DNA from: Roseicyclus sediminis
Lineage (GTDB): Bacteria > Pseudomonadota > Alphaproteobacteria > Rhodobacterales > Rhodobacteraceae
NCBI RefSeq assembly: GCF_025515305.1
Contig: NZ_JAOPHT010000004.1
Location: forward strand, 248,001-312,000
Reading direction: 5' to 3'
DNA length: 64,000 nucleotides
The notes beneath the pieces were generated by a model. The model was not told the DNA's origin. It was given only the letters and a program-made list of their open reading frames with translations, and made no database searches. Made by a program: the position numbers and the translations under genes. Numbering within the stretch: position 1 is the first letter of the stretch; every line of letters begins with the position of its first letter. Positions 53,594 to 63,064 of the stretch are shown here, piece by piece.

Positions 53594-55078
53594 ATGACGA
53601 CAGAGGCAAGGACGCTCTCGGGGCTTGGCCTCGCCGCGAAGGGCGGCGCGGATGTCGTGGTCAGCGGCATCGCCATCGACAGCCGCAAGATCCGGCAAGG
53701 GACGCTGTTCGCCGCGCTGCCCGGCACGACGGTGCACGGCGCACGGTTCGTGGCGCAGGCCATCGCCGATGGCGCGGCGGCGATCCTGACCGACCGCGAG
53801 GGCGCGGCGCTGGCCGCCGATGCGCTCGAAGGGTCCGGCGTCGCGTTGGTTGTGGCCGAGGATTCGCGCGCCACGCTGGCCAATGCCGCCGCGCTCTGGT
53901 TCGGGCCGGTTCCGGAAACCCTCGTCGCGGTCACCGGCACCAACGGCAAGACCAGCGTGGCGAGCTTCACCCGACAGATCTGGGAACACCTGGGCCATCC
54001 CGCGGTCAACATCGGGACGACCGGTGTCGAAGGCAGCTATTCCGCGCCCGGTATCCACACCACGCCCGACGCCCTCACGCTTCAGTCCCTGCTGGCGGCG
54101 ATCAAGGCCGACGGGATCGAGCATGTGGCGATGGAGGCCTCGTCCCACGGGCTGGACCAGCGGCGGATGGAGGCGGTCAGCCCCTGCGCCGCCGCCTTTA
54201 CCAACCTCACCCAGGACCATCTCGACTACCACGGCACGATGGAGGCCTATTTCGCCGCCAAGCTGCGACTGTTCACCGAGCTTCTGGTGGATGACGGCGT
54301 GGCGGTGGTGAACGTCGACGACCCCTATGGCCGCGAGGTCGCCAACACCGTCGAGATGCGCGGCAACGAGGTGATCGGCGTCGCCCAATACGCCGAGAAC
54401 GCGGAACTCCGCATCGCCGGCCGCAGGCTGGACGAACGGGGCCAGGACCTCCTGGTGCAGGCCTGGGGCAAGCCCATCCGCCTGCGCCTGCCGCTGATCG
54501 GTGCCTTCCAGGCGATGAACGTGCTGACCGCCGCGGGCCTCGCCATCGCCGCGGGCGAGGAGGTCGAGGCCGTGTTCGGCGTCCTGCCGCGGCTCACTGG
54601 CGTGCGCGGCCGGATGCAGCTTGCCGGTGTCCGGACGAGCGGCGCGCCGGTCTATGTCGACTATGCGCATACACCCGACGCGCTCGAGAACGCGCTGAAG
54701 GCGTTGCGCCCGCATGTGCTGGGGCGGCTCCACGTCGTGTTCGGCGCGGGCGGCGACCGGGACCGGGGCAAGCGTCCGCTGATGGGGCAGGCGGCGGCCG
54801 CCTATGCCGACGTGGTGATCGTCACCGACGACAACCCCCGCAGCGAGGACCCCGCCGCGATCCGGGCGGCCGTGCTGGGCGGATGCCCGGATGCGACCGA
54901 GATCGGCGACCGGGCCGAGGCGATCCTGCGCGCCGTCGATGCGCTGGAGGCGGGCGACGCGCTCCTCATCGCGGGCAAGGGGCACGAGACGGGGCAGCAG
55001 GTGGGTGACGTGGTCTATCCGTTCGACGACGTGGAACAGGCGAGCGTTGCGGTCGCCGCGCTGGAGGGCCGTGCATGA
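53594..55078 (+). CDS. murE: UDP-MurNAc-L-Ala-D-Glu:meso-diaminopimelate ligase
   Basis: A 494-residue Mur ligase that adds meso-diaminopimelate. ATP-binding VTGTNGKTSVASFTRQIWEH is near residue 115, SSHGLDQRRM and NLTQDHLDYHGTMEAYF are typical, and VTDDNPRSEDP is the DNPR motif that marks meso-Dap specificity. Start ATG at 53594 follows AAGGGGGCCGCCG. The stop overlaps the murF start by four bases. Confidence 0.96.
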   Translation: MTTEARTLSGLGLAAKGGADVVVSGIAIDSRKIRQGTLFAALPGTTVHGARFVAQAIADGAAAILTDREGAALAADALEGSGVALVVAEDSRATLANAAALWFGPVPETLVAVTGTNGKTSVASFTRQIWEHLGHPAVNIGTTGVEGSYSAPGIHTTPDALTLQSLLAAIKADGIEHVAMEASSHGLDQRRMEAVSPCAAAFTNLTQDHLDYHGTMEAYFAAKLRLFTELLVDDGVAVVNVDDPYGREVANTVEMRGNEVIGVAQYAENAELRIAGRRLDERGQDLLVQAWGKPIRLRLPLIGAFQAMNVLTAAGLAIAAGEEVEAVFGVLPRLTGVRGRMQLAGVRTSGAPVYVDYAHTPDALENALKALRPHVLGRLHVVFGAGGDRDRGKRPLMGQAAAAYADVVIVTDDNPRSEDPAAIRAAVLGGCPDATEIGDRAEAILRAVDALEAGDALLIAGKGHETGQQVGDVVYPFDDVEQASVAVAALEGRA

Positions 55079-56502
55079 GGGCTTCGCTCTGGACCGCGGC
55101 CGAGGCCGCCGCCGCCACGGGGGGCGAGGCCACGGGCGACTGGCAGGCCAACGGCATTTCCATCGACAGCCGCTCGGTGCAGCCGGGCGACCTGTTCGTC
55201 GCGCTCTCCGCCGCGCGGGACGGCCATGATTTCGTCGCCGACGCGCTGGACAAGGGCGCGGTCGCGGCCCTCGTCTCGCGGGTGCCGGCCGGCGTGGACC
55301 CCGCGCGCCTGCTGATCGTGCCGGATGTGCTGGAGGGTCTGGCCGCGCTCGGCCGCGCCGCGCGGGCCAGAACGAAGGCCAGGGTCATCGCCGTCACCGG
55401 CTCGGTCGGCAAGACGACGGTCAAGGAGATGCTGCGCGCCGCCCTGTCGCCGCAGGGCGCGACGCACGCCGCCGAGGCGAGCTTCAACAACCACTGGGGC
55501 GTGCCGGTGACGCTGGCGCGGATGCCGGCCGACACGGATTTCGCGATCATCGAGATCGGGATGAACGCCCCGGGCGAGATCGCCCCGCTCGCGCGCATGG
55601 CCGCGCCGGATGTCGCCATCGTGACCACCGTCGCCCCGGCGCATCTGGAGGCCTTCGGCGTGATCGAGGGGATCGCGCACGAAAAAGCGTCGATCTACGA
55701 GGGGTTGCCCGCGGGCGGCATCGCGCTCGCCCATGCCGACGTCGAGACGGCGCCCATCCTCTTCGACAAGGCCCGCTCGGTCGGTGCGGAGCTCATCCGC
55801 TTCGGCGAGGCGGAGGAGGCCGAGATGCGCCTGACCGAAGTGCGGCTGTCGGACACGAGCACGGTGGTGCGCGCCCGCATGCGGGGCGACGAGCGGCTGT
55901 TCAAGCTGGCGGTTCCCGGTCGGCATCATGCGATGAATGCGCTGATCGCCCTGTCGGCCTGCGACGTGGTCGGTGCCGACGTGGCCGAGGCGGCGCTCGC
56001 GCTGTCCCGCTGGGAGCCGGTTTCGGGCCGGGGCACGCGCGAGGCGCTCGACCTGTCGGGCACCGGCGACCTGACGATCGAACTCATCGACGACGCCTTC
56101 AACGCCAACCCCGCCTCTCTCGCCGCCGGGCTCGACGTGCTTGCGGCGGCCGAGCCCCAGGGCCGGGGCCGCCGCATCGCGGTGCTGGGCGACATGCTGG
56201 AACTGGGAACCTCGGCGCCCGAGATCCACGCCGAGGTGGCCGACCTGCCGGCCATGGCGCGCGTCGACATGGTGCATACCGCCGGCCCTCTGATGGAGCA
56301 TCTTCACGCCGCGCTTCCAGCCTCCCGCCGCGGCCTCCATGCCGAGACCGCCGCCGAGCTTGCGCGTCTCCTCCCGCGGGAACTGCGGGCCGGCGACGTC
56401 GTGCTCGTCAAGGGCTCCAAGGGCAGCCGCGTGTCCGGCGTGGTTGACGCGCTGCGTAAACTCGGGCAAGCGACGCCGACCAAACCGCGAGGATCCTCCT
56501 GA
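55075..56502 (+). CDS. murF: UDP-MurNAc-tripeptide:D-Ala-D-Ala ligase
   Basis: A 475-residue Mur ligase completing the pentapeptide. ATP site VTGSVGKTTVKEML near residue 107, FNNHWGVPVTL and EIGMNAPGEI are typical of MurF, and DDAFNANPASLAAGLDVL with VLGDMLELG is in the C-terminal half. The start ATG at 55075 overlaps the murE stop. The mraY gene begins directly after the stop. Confidence 0.96.
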   Translation: MRASLWTAAEAAAATGGEATGDWQANGISIDSRSVQPGDLFVALSAARDGHDFVADALDKGAVAALVSRVPAGVDPARLLIVPDVLEGLAALGRAARARTKARVIAVTGSVGKTTVKEMLRAALSPQGATHAAEASFNNHWGVPVTLARMPADTDFAIIEIGMNAPGEIAPLARMAAPDVAIVTTVAPAHLEAFGVIEGIAHEKASIYEGLPAGGIALAHADVETAPILFDKARSVGAELIRFGEAEEAEMRLTEVRLSDTSTVVRARMRGDERLFKLAVPGRHHAMNALIALSACDVVGADVAEAALALSRWEPVSGRGTREALDLSGTGDLTIELIDDAFNANPASLAAGLDVLAAAEPQGRGRRIAVLGDMLELGTSAPEIHAEVADLPAMARVDMVHTAGPLMEHLHAALPASRRGLHAETAAELARLLPRELRAGDVVLVKGSKGSRVSGVVDALRKLGQATPTKPRGSS

Positions 56503-57588
56503 ATGCTGTTCTGGCTGAACGAGTTGTCGGATGGCGGAGATTTCTTCAATCTTTTCCGCTATATAACCTTTCGTGCCGGCGGCGCGTTCTTCACCGCTCT
56601 GATCTTCGGGTTCCTGTTCGGGCGGCCGCTCATCAACGCGCTCAGGCGGAAATACTCGCGCGGGCAGCCGATCCGCGAGGACGGTCCGGCCCACCACATC
56701 GCCACCAAGGCGGGCACCCCGACGATGGGGGGGCTCTTGATCCTTGCCGCGCTGACGCTGTCGACGCTGATGTGGGCGCGGCTCGACAATCCCTATGTCT
56801 GGCTCGTGCTGGGCGTGACCGTGGCCTTCGGGCTTCTGGGTTTCGCCGATGACTGGGCCAAGGTCAGCCGCAACAACTCCAAGGGTGTATCGGGCCGCGT
56901 GCGTCTGGGTATCGGCTTCGCCATCGCGGCGGTCGCGGCGGTCATCGCCGTGGGTGTCCACCCCGACGAGCTGTCGGCACGGCTTGCCGTGCCGGTCTTC
57001 AAGGACGTCCTGTTCAACATGGGCTGGTTCTTCGTGCCTTTCGCCATGTTCGTGATCGTGGGGTCCGCCAATGCCGTGAACCTGACGGACGGTCTCGACG
57101 GTCTCGCCATCATGCCGGTGATGATCGCCGCCGGAACGCTGGGCGTGATCGCCTATGCCGTCGGCCGCGTCGACTTCACCGAGTATCTCGATGTCCACTA
57201 CGTGCCGGGAACGGGGGAGCTTCTGATCTTCACCGCCGGGCTGATCGGCGGGGGGCTCGGGTTCCTGTGGTATAACGCGCCGCCCGCGGCGGTGTTCATG
57301 GGCGACACCGGCTCGCTCGCGCTCGGCGGCGCGCTCGGGGCGATCGCGGTCTCGACGAAGCACGAGATCGTGCTGGCGATCGTCGGCGGCCTCTTCGTGG
57401 CCGAGGCCGTCAGCGTCATCGTGCAGGTCGCCTACTTCAAGGCCACCGGCAAGCGCGTCTTCCTGATGGCGCCGATCCACCACCACTTCGAGAAGAAGGG
57501 CTGGGCCGAGCCGCAGGTTGTCATCCGGTTCTGGATCATATCGCTGATCCTCGCGCTGATCGGTCTGGCTACGCTGAAGCTGCGCTGA
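56503..57588 (+). CDS. mraY: Phospho-N-acetylmuramoyl-pentapeptide transferase
   Basis: A 361-residue integral membrane enzyme that makes lipid I. About ten hydrophobic segments are visible. [27 protein letters not shown] (DD motif), [13 protein letters not shown] and the HHHFEKKGW with PIHHHFE active-site region are all present. Its stop overlaps the start of an ACT-domain gene by one base (TGATG). Confidence 0.97.
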   Translation: MLFWLNELSDGGDFFNLFRYITFRAGGAFFTALIFGFLFGRPLINALRRKYSRGQPIREDGPAHHIATKAGTPTMGGLLILAALTLSTLMWARLDNPYVWLVLGVTVAFGLLGFADDWAKVSRNNSKGVSGRVRLGIGFAIAAVAAVIAVGVHPDELSARLAVPVFKDVLFNMGWFFVPFAMFVIVGSANAVNLTDGLDGLAIMPVMIAAGTLGVIAYAVGRVDFTEYLDVHYVPGTGELLIFTAGLIGGGLGFLWYNAPPAAVFMGDTGSLALGGALGAIAVSTKHEIVLAIVGGLFVAEAVSVIVQVAYFKATGKRVFLMAPIHHHFEKKGWAEPQVVIRFWIISLILALIGLATLKLR

Positions 57589-57980
57589 TGCCCGGACCGG
57601 TCCGCGACCGGTCCGCGATGATCCGGGGCATGGCCCCGGTTCGGCGCGAGGGCGCCTACGTCTTTGCGACCCTGACCTCGGTGCCGGAGGGGGCCATCGC
57701 CACCTTTGCCGAGGAGGAAGGGCTGTCGGCGATCCTGCCGATCGAGGAGGCGACTGCTCAAGGCCTCGACGTCTCGCTGCCGATGGCCTGCATCACGCTC
57801 ACGGTTCATTCCGCGCTCGACGGTGTTGGCCTCACCGCCGCCGTCGCCAGCGCTCTGGCCGATGCCGGCATCCCCTGCAACATGGTCGCGGCCTTCCACC
57901 ACGACCACGCCTTCGTCCCCGAGAACCGCGCGGAGGAGGCGCTGGCCATCCTGCGCGCGCTCGCTCAGGCCGGACCGTAG
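57588..57980 (+). CDS. ACT-domain (CASTOR-like) protein inserted after mraY
   Basis: A 130-residue protein with an N-terminal ACT-like segment (PEGAIATFAEEEGLSAILPIEEATAQGLDV) and a second (FATLTSVPEG, VHSALDGVGLTAAVASALADAGIPCNMVAAFHHDHAFVP). The AAFHHDHAFVP end is typical of small ACT proteins (DUF1918/ACT_7 type) of unknown role; ligand binding, perhaps of amino acids, is likely from the fold. It starts in TGATG overlap with mraY and is an extra gene within the dcw order, before murD. Its 3' end overlaps the convergent DUF418 gene by 16 bases. Confidence 0.75.
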   Translation: MPGPVRDRSAMIRGMAPVRREGAYVFATLTSVPEGAIATFAEEEGLSAILPIEEATAQGLDVSLPMACITLTVHSALDGVGLTAAVASALADAGIPCNMVAAFHHDHAFVPENRAEEALAILRALAQAGP

Positions 57981-59074
57981 GTGATCCGCCGCAGGACCGC
58001 CTCGAAGGGGCCCGTGCGGAAGAACCGGAGCCATACGCGCAGCGCGACGTCCACGATGACGGCGACCAGAACCGCCATGGCGACGAGCGCGGCGAGCCCG
58101 AACTGTCCGTGGAGGCCGAGGCCCAGCCCATTGAAGATCAGCCCTGCGACGATGCCCTGCAGGATGTAGCCGCTGAGCGAGACGCGGCCCATGCCGGGAT
58201 CGCCCGCGGATCCCGTCCGGGCAAGTCGCACCGTCGCCCAGAGGTAGACCGAGGCGAGTGCCGGGCTACCGACCGCGAGGCAGGCCCAGCCCGCAGCGCC
58301 GGTCAGCGCCTGCAACCCGGTAGAGGTGACCGTCGCGGCATAGGCGGCATTGGCCGGGATGGCGACCAGGAGCAGCCAGGGGATCGCGCGTTCGAGCCGT
58401 GCGAAGGCGGCGCTGCCGGGCTCGAGGAACCCGTGCCGATGGGCGAGAAGGCCGAGCGCGAAGGCGCCGAAGGCGAGCGGCCCGTTGAAGAGGAGCACGA
58501 AGGGAAAGGCCAGCACCCAGTCGCCCGCCCGCTGCGCCAGAGCGTCGTTGAAGCCGCCGAGATAGCCCGATGGTTCGGGCGAGAGGATCGTGTCGAGCGG
58601 GATGGTCAGCGCGGCGCCCACGATCGCGTAGGCCAGCGCGGCGACCACGACGGAGCCCATCGCGATTCTCCGCAACGTCTGGTCGGAGGCGTTGCGCAAG
58701 GTCCACAGCACGAGGCCGAGGATTGCATAAAGGATCAGGATGTCGCCCGCGAAGACGAGGAATGCATGGGCGATCCCGATGACCAGCAGGCCCGCAAGAC
58801 GCCTCAGGTAGGTCTCGCGCGCGGGCCGTCCGCGGCGCTCGGCGGCCGCAAGCTGCACGCCGAAGCCCCAGCCGAACAGGAAGGAGAAAAGGACGAAGAA
58901 CTTGCCATGAACCAGGAGGGCCGAGCCGATGGCCGCGAGACGGTCGATGCCTTCGGACGGCGGAACCGCCAGCGCGTCGAAGGGCAGCGCGAGGTAGGGG
59001 ATATTCGCGATGCAGATGCCGTAAAGCGCGACGGCGCGCAGCAGGTCGACTTCGGGGGCGCGGGAAGGGGACAT
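57965..59074 (-). CDS. DUF418 membrane protein
   Basis: A 369-residue integral membrane protein with about eight hydrophobic segments and the DUF418 C-terminal domain (GRVSLSGYILQGIVAGLIFNGLGLGLHGQ, ...VWLRFFRTGPFEAVLRRITYG). The PEVDLLRAVALYGICIANIP start is characteristic. The start ATG at 59074 has GGAGG seven bases upstream. It is divergent from a TetR regulator across two palindromes and interrupts the dcw genes on the opposite strand. DUF418 function is not known. Confidence 0.85.
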   Translation of the reverse strand: MSPSRAPEVDLLRAVALYGICIANIPYLALPFDALAVPPSEGIDRLAAIGSALLVHGKFFVLFSFLFGWGFGVQLAAAERRGRPARETYLRRLAGLLVIGIAHAFLVFAGDILILYAILGLVLWTLRNASDQTLRRIAMGSVVVAALAYAIVGAALTIPLDTILSPEPSGYLGGFNDALAQRAGDWVLAFPFVLLFNGPLAFGAFALGLLAHRHGFLEPGSAAFARLERAIPWLLLVAIPANAAYAATVTSTGLQALTGAAGWACLAVGSPALASVYLWATVRLARTGSAGDPGMGRVSLSGYILQGIVAGLIFNGLGLGLHGQFGLAALVAMAVLVAVIVDVALRVWLRFFRTGPFEAVLRRITYGPA

Positions 59075-59086
59075 GGAAACCTCCAA

Positions 59087-59135
59087 TTGAGCAATTGCTC
59101 AACTCGTGACCGTGCCTAATTGAGCGCCCGCTCAA
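59087..59135. promoter_or_regulatory. Two TetR-type operators between DUF418 and the TetR gene
   Basis: TTGAGC-N4-GCTCAA occurs at 59087-59102 and again at 59120-59135, centres 33 bp apart (about three helical turns), both flanked by AA. The site near DUF418 has AATT in the middle, the other GCCC. They likely bind the adjacent TetR protein and control both genes. Confidence 0.75.
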
Positions 59136-59169
59136 CATCTGTCAAGATGCCTCGTGAAGGAGACGGGGA

Positions 59170-59751
59170 ATGGCTGTGACGAAACAGGACCGGCGCGAGG
59201 AGCTTGTCGCCTCGGCCGCGGCGCTGATCGCCGAGCGCGGGCTTGCGGCCGTGCGGACGCGCGACGTGACCGCGCGAGCGGGCGTGGGTGTCGGGCTGCT
59301 CAACCACTACTTCAAGTGGTCCGACCTGCGCGCGGCCGCGCTCGACCGCGTGCTCGGGGCGGGGCGCGACCGGCTGCTCGGCCTTGGCCCCGAGACGCCG
59401 GCCGCCCGGCGCGACGGGCTCATCAGGGCGGCCTTCGACGCCGGCAACGACCCTCTGTGGCAGGTCTGGGTCGAGGCGGGCGACGCGGCGCGCGCCGACC
59501 CCGCGCTGGCCGAGGTCCTCGACCGGGCGATGGTCGGTTTCGTGGCGGATGTCGCGGCGCTGATCGCCGAAGGCGTGGCGGCGGGCGACTGGACCTGCCC
59601 CGATCCCGGTGGCGCCGCGATGCGCCTTCTCGCGCTCCATGACGGGCTTCTCGGCTTCCTGTTCAGCGGCGTGCCACCCATGACCCGCGAGGCGGCGGAG
59701 GCGCACCTCGCGCGGGCCTTCGCGCTCGAATGCCCGCCGGCCGCGCCATAG
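59170..59751 (+). CDS. TetR-family transcriptional regulator
   Basis: A 193-residue regulator with an N-terminal TetR helix-turn-helix ([51 protein letters not shown]). The C-terminal ligand-binding part is not assignable. It is divergent from the DUF418 membrane protein and probably represses it and itself through the two TTGAGC palindromes in the 95-base gap. It lies between mraY and murD as part of the DUF418 insertion. The start ATG at 59170 follows AAGGAGACGGGGA. Confidence 0.85.
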   Translation: MAVTKQDRREELVASAAALIAERGLAAVRTRDVTARAGVGVGLLNHYFKWSDLRAAALDRVLGAGRDRLLGLGPETPAARRDGLIRAAFDAGNDPLWQVWVEAGDAARADPALAEVLDRAMVGFVADVAALIAEGVAAGDWTCPDPGGAAMRLLALHDGLLGFLFSGVPPMTREAAEAHLARAFALECPPAAP

Positions 59752-59815
59752 CCGGGCTGGCGGGGCGCGTCCGCTCCATGTATTCACGCCGAAAGCAGGA
59801 CGAGAGGCGCGCGGC

Positions 59816-61213
59816 ATGATCCCGGTTCAGGGTTTCGAGGGGCAGAAGGTCATGGTTCTGGGGCTCGGGCGTTCCGGCCTCTCCGCGGCGCGCGCGCTGC
59901 GGGCCGGCGGGGCGGACGTCCTGTGCTGGGACGACGGGGCCGCGGCACGCGAGGCCGCGGAGGCCGAAGGGTTCGCCGTCACCGACCCGCTGACGCGCGG
60001 GGCTTTCGAGAACGTCGCCTGCCTCGTCACCTCGCCTGGTATACCGCATCTCTACCCGGCCCCGCACAAGGCCATTGCCGAGGCGATGGCGGCGGGCGTG
60101 CCGGTCGACAACGACATCGGGCTTTTCTTCCGCTCGCTGGGGCAGGGCGAATGGGTCGACCTCGACACGCCGCCCCGCGTCGTCGCGGTGACCGGCACGA
60201 ACGGCAAGTCCACGACATCGGCGCTGATCGCGCATGTGCTGGAAGCCGCGGGCACGCCGGTCGCGCTGGCCGGGAATATCGGGCGCGGGGTGCTCGACCT
60301 CGACCCGCCGGGCGACGGCGCGGTGATCGTGCTGGAGCTCAGCTCGTACCAGACGGAGCTTGCCCGCGCCCTCACCCCCGATATCGCGGTCTTCACCAAT
60401 CTCAGCCCCGACCATCTCGACCGGCACGGCGGCATGGGCGGGTATTTCGCGGCCAAGCGGCGGCTTTTCTCCGAAGGCGGGCCGGATCGCGCGGTGATCG
60501 GCGTGGACGAGCCCGAGGGGCGTTTCCTCGCCAACCAGCTGGCCGAAGCGCCCGGCGACGACCGGTTGATCCGGGTCTCCGCGGGCAAGCTTTCCGGGCC
60601 CGGCTGGGACATCTCGACCCGCAAGGGATGGCTCTCGGAATGGCGCAAGGGACGGCAGGTGGCCTCGATCGACCTGCGCGGCATGACGGGCCTGCCGGGC
60701 GCCCACAACCACCAGAACGCGGCCTGCGCCTATGCCGCGGCGCGCGCGCTGGGCCTTGCGCCCAAGATCATCGAGGACGCGCTGGCCAGCTTCGCGGGCC
60801 TGCCCCACCGCAGCCAGCGCGTGGCCGAGATCGACGGCGTCGCCTTCGTCAACGACAGCAAGGCAACCAACGTCGATGCCGCCATCAAGGCTCTGTCGGC
60901 CTTCCCGCGCATCCGTTGGATCTGCGGCGGCCTGGCCAAGGAAGGCGGGATGGAGGCACTGGCGCCCGCGGCGGGCAACGTGGTGAAGGCCTATGTCATC
61001 GGCCGCGAGGCCGCGTCCTTCGCGCTGGCGCTGGGCGGGGTGCCGCACGAGGTCTGCGGCGACATGGCCACCGCGGTGGCCCGCGCGGCCGCCGAGGCGG
61101 AGCCGGGCGACACGGTGCTTCTGGCCCCCGCTGCGGCGAGCTTCGACCAGTACGACAACTTCGAGAAACGCGGCGAGGATTTCGCGGCCAAGGTCGCAGC
61201 ACTCGGGCGCTGA
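59816..61213 (+). CDS. murD: UDP-MurNAc-L-Ala:D-Glu ligase
   Basis: A 465-residue Mur ligase adding D-glutamate. [17 protein letters not shown] at the N-terminus, [19 protein letters not shown] near residue 122, [25 protein letters not shown] and [15 protein letters not shown] are family marks. The start ATG at 59816 has GAGAGGC upstream. It resumes the dcw series after the DUF418/TetR insertion. Confidence 0.96.
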   Translation: MIPVQGFEGQKVMVLGLGRSGLSAARALRAGGADVLCWDDGAAAREAAEAEGFAVTDPLTRGAFENVACLVTSPGIPHLYPAPHKAIAEAMAAGVPVDNDIGLFFRSLGQGEWVDLDTPPRVVAVTGTNGKSTTSALIAHVLEAAGTPVALAGNIGRGVLDLDPPGDGAVIVLELSSYQTELARALTPDIAVFTNLSPDHLDRHGGMGGYFAAKRRLFSEGGPDRAVIGVDEPEGRFLANQLAEAPGDDRLIRVSAGKLSGPGWDISTRKGWLSEWRKGRQVASIDLRGMTGLPGAHNHQNAACAYAAARALGLAPKIIEDALASFAGLPHRSQRVAEIDGVAFVNDSKATNVDAAIKALSAFPRIRWICGGLAKEGGMEALAPAAGNVVKAYVIGREAASFALALGGVPHEVCGDMATAVARAAAEAEPGDTVLLAPAAASFDQYDNFEKRGEDFAAKVAALGR

Positions 61214-61269
61214 AAAACGCGGCCGTTCGTGATAGGCTCGCCGTGCAACCCTGACGGGAGGTCACGGTC

Positions 61270-61662
61270 ATGGCAAAGGTGGTCGGACTGGGCGGTGTCT
61301 TTCTCGCCTGCAAGGACGCCGAGGCGACGAAGGCTTGGTATGCGCGGGTTCTCGGGTTGCAGGTCAACGACTTCGGCGGCTTCCATTTCATGCATTCGGA
61401 AAGTGCGGACACCTTCGGGGACGGCGCGCGGACGATCTTCGCGCCCTTCGGCTCGGCCGAGTATTTCGCGCCCTCGACGCTGCCTTTCATGCTGAACCTG
61501 ATGGTCGACGATCTGGACGCCATCCTCGCCCGCGCCGCGAAGGAGGGTGTGGAGGAGGTGCAGACCCGCCAGGATTACGACTACGGCCGGTTCGGCTGGA
61601 TCATGGATCCCGATGGCCGCAAGCTGGAACTCTGGGAGCCGCCGCGCGCCGCGGCGACGTGA
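61270..61662 (+). CDS. VOC (glyoxalase/bleomycin-resistance fold) protein
   Basis: A 130-residue single-chain VOC-fold protein: GLGGVFLACKDAEATKAWYARVLGLQVNDFGG at the start and VEEVQTRQDYDYGRFGWIMDPDGRKLELWEPP at the end, the C-terminal Glu being a probable metal ligand. It is another non-dcw gene in the cluster, between murD and ftsW. The substrate is unknown. The start ATG at 61270 follows CGGGAGGTCACGGTC. Confidence 0.8.
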   Translation: MAKVVGLGGVFLACKDAEATKAWYARVLGLQVNDFGGFHFMHSESADTFGDGARTIFAPFGSAEYFAPSTLPFMLNLMVDDLDAILARAAKEGVEEVQTRQDYDYGRFGWIMDPDGRKLELWEPPRAAAT

Positions 61663-61875
61663 GGGAGCGGAAAACACCGGTTTTCCGGGCCGGGCCCGGC
61701 GGCGAATCCGGCGCTGCGCGTCACTCGCGGCGGCATCGCATCAACACTGGCCCCAAGCCACGTTTCGGGTTAGGATGAAACATCCGACGCGGGATCAACC
61801 CGCGCGGAGCGAGCAGACAAGCCGGCGAAAACAGCCGCGCAATCCATAACAAGGGCTTCGGCCCGGGCAGGCGAC
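61663..61875. other. Gap between VOC gene and ftsW
   Basis: A 213-base stretch with no open frame I support. It contains a short GTTTC/GAAAC pairing near 61764 and a CCGGGC-type GC palindrome near 61690. The ftsW promoter may be here but no convincing -35/-10 pair is visible. Confidence 0.5.
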
Positions 61876-63042
61876 ATGACGGAAATCGCGCATGGCACAA
61901 TTGTCGTGCAATCCGGCGAGGCAGTGCTGCCACGCTGGTGGCGCACGGTGGATCGGGTGACGATCGGGTGCATCCTCGCACTCTTCGCCATCGGCATCCT
62001 GCTGGGCTTTGCGGCGTCCCCGCCGCTGGCCGAACGCAACAACCACGATCCGTTCCACTACGTCATCCGCCAGTTCGCCTTCGGGGGCATGGCGCTGACC
62101 GTCATGGTCCTCGTCTCGATGATGTCGCCCACCTCCGTGCGCCGTCTCGGCGTGCTGGGCTTCTTCGCGGCGCTCGCGGCGCTGATGCTGCTGCCTATCT
62201 TCGGCACCGACTACGGGCAGGGGGCGGTGCGCTGGTACTCGCTCGGTTTCGCCTCGGTGCAGCCCTCGGAATTCCTGAAGCCCGTCTTCGTCGTCTTCAC
62301 CGCCTGGATGATCGCGGCCAGCACCGAGATCGGCGGGCCGCCGGGCAAGACGGTGTCGCTCGCCGTCACCATGACCATCGTCGTCTTCCTCGCCATGCAG
62401 CCGGACTTCGGACAGGCGGCGCTGATCGTCTTCGCCTGGTCGGTGATCTATTTCGTGGCGGGCGCGCCGATGACGATCCTGATCGGGTTCATGGGGCTCG
62501 TGGGCTTCGGCGGCTATCTCGCCTACCACAATTCCGAACACTTCGCGCGCCGCATCGACGGCTTTCTCTCGGCCGAGGTCGATCCCAACACGCAGCTGGC
62601 CTATGCCACCGACGCGATCCGCGAAGGCGGGCTGTTCGGTGCCGGGTTGGGCGAGGGGTCGGTCAAGTGGACGCTGCCCGACGCGCATACCGACTTCATC
62701 ATCGCAGTCGCCGCCGAGGAATACGGTCTGATCCTCGTTCTCCTGATCATCGCGCTCTATGCCACGATCGCGCTGCGCTCCTTCTTCCGCCTGATGCGCG
62801 AGCGCGACCCCTTCATCCGCCTGGCAGGCACGGGACTGGTCAGCCTCCTTGCCCTCCAGGCATTCATCAATATGGGCGTTGCGGTCCGATTGTTGCCCGC
62901 CAAGGGAATGACCCTTCCCTTTGTCAGCTACGGCGGCTCCTCACTGATCGCTACAGGCATTGCGGTGGGGATGCTGCTGTGTTTCACCCGCACCCGACCG
63001 CAGGGCGAAATCGGCGACATCCTTCTGTCGCGGCACCGCTAG
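61876..63042 (+). CDS. ftsW: Septal peptidoglycan polymerase FtsW
   Basis: A 388-residue SEDS glycosyltransferase, working with FtsI. Multiple transmembrane segments; [21 protein letters not shown] is the family motif with the invariant SEFLK, and [25 protein letters not shown] is near the end. [18 protein letters not shown] carries the catalytic Asp region. A hydrophilic N-terminus of about 28 residues precedes the first helix. murG starts 22 bases downstream. Confidence 0.95.
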   Translation: MTEIAHGTIVVQSGEAVLPRWWRTVDRVTIGCILALFAIGILLGFAASPPLAERNNHDPFHYVIRQFAFGGMALTVMVLVSMMSPTSVRRLGVLGFFAALAALMLLPIFGTDYGQGAVRWYSLGFASVQPSEFLKPVFVVFTAWMIAASTEIGGPPGKTVSLAVTMTIVVFLAMQPDFGQAALIVFAWSVIYFVAGAPMTILIGFMGLVGFGGYLAYHNSEHFARRIDGFLSAEVDPNTQLAYATDAIREGGLFGAGLGEGSVKWTLPDAHTDFIIAVAAEEYGLILVLLIIALYATIALRSFFRLMRERDPFIRLAGTGLVSLLALQAFINMGVAVRLLPAKGMTLPFVSYGGSSLIATGIAVGMLLCFTRTRPQGEIGDILLSRHR

Positions 63043-63064
63043 GGACCATCCGGCCGGCATACCC

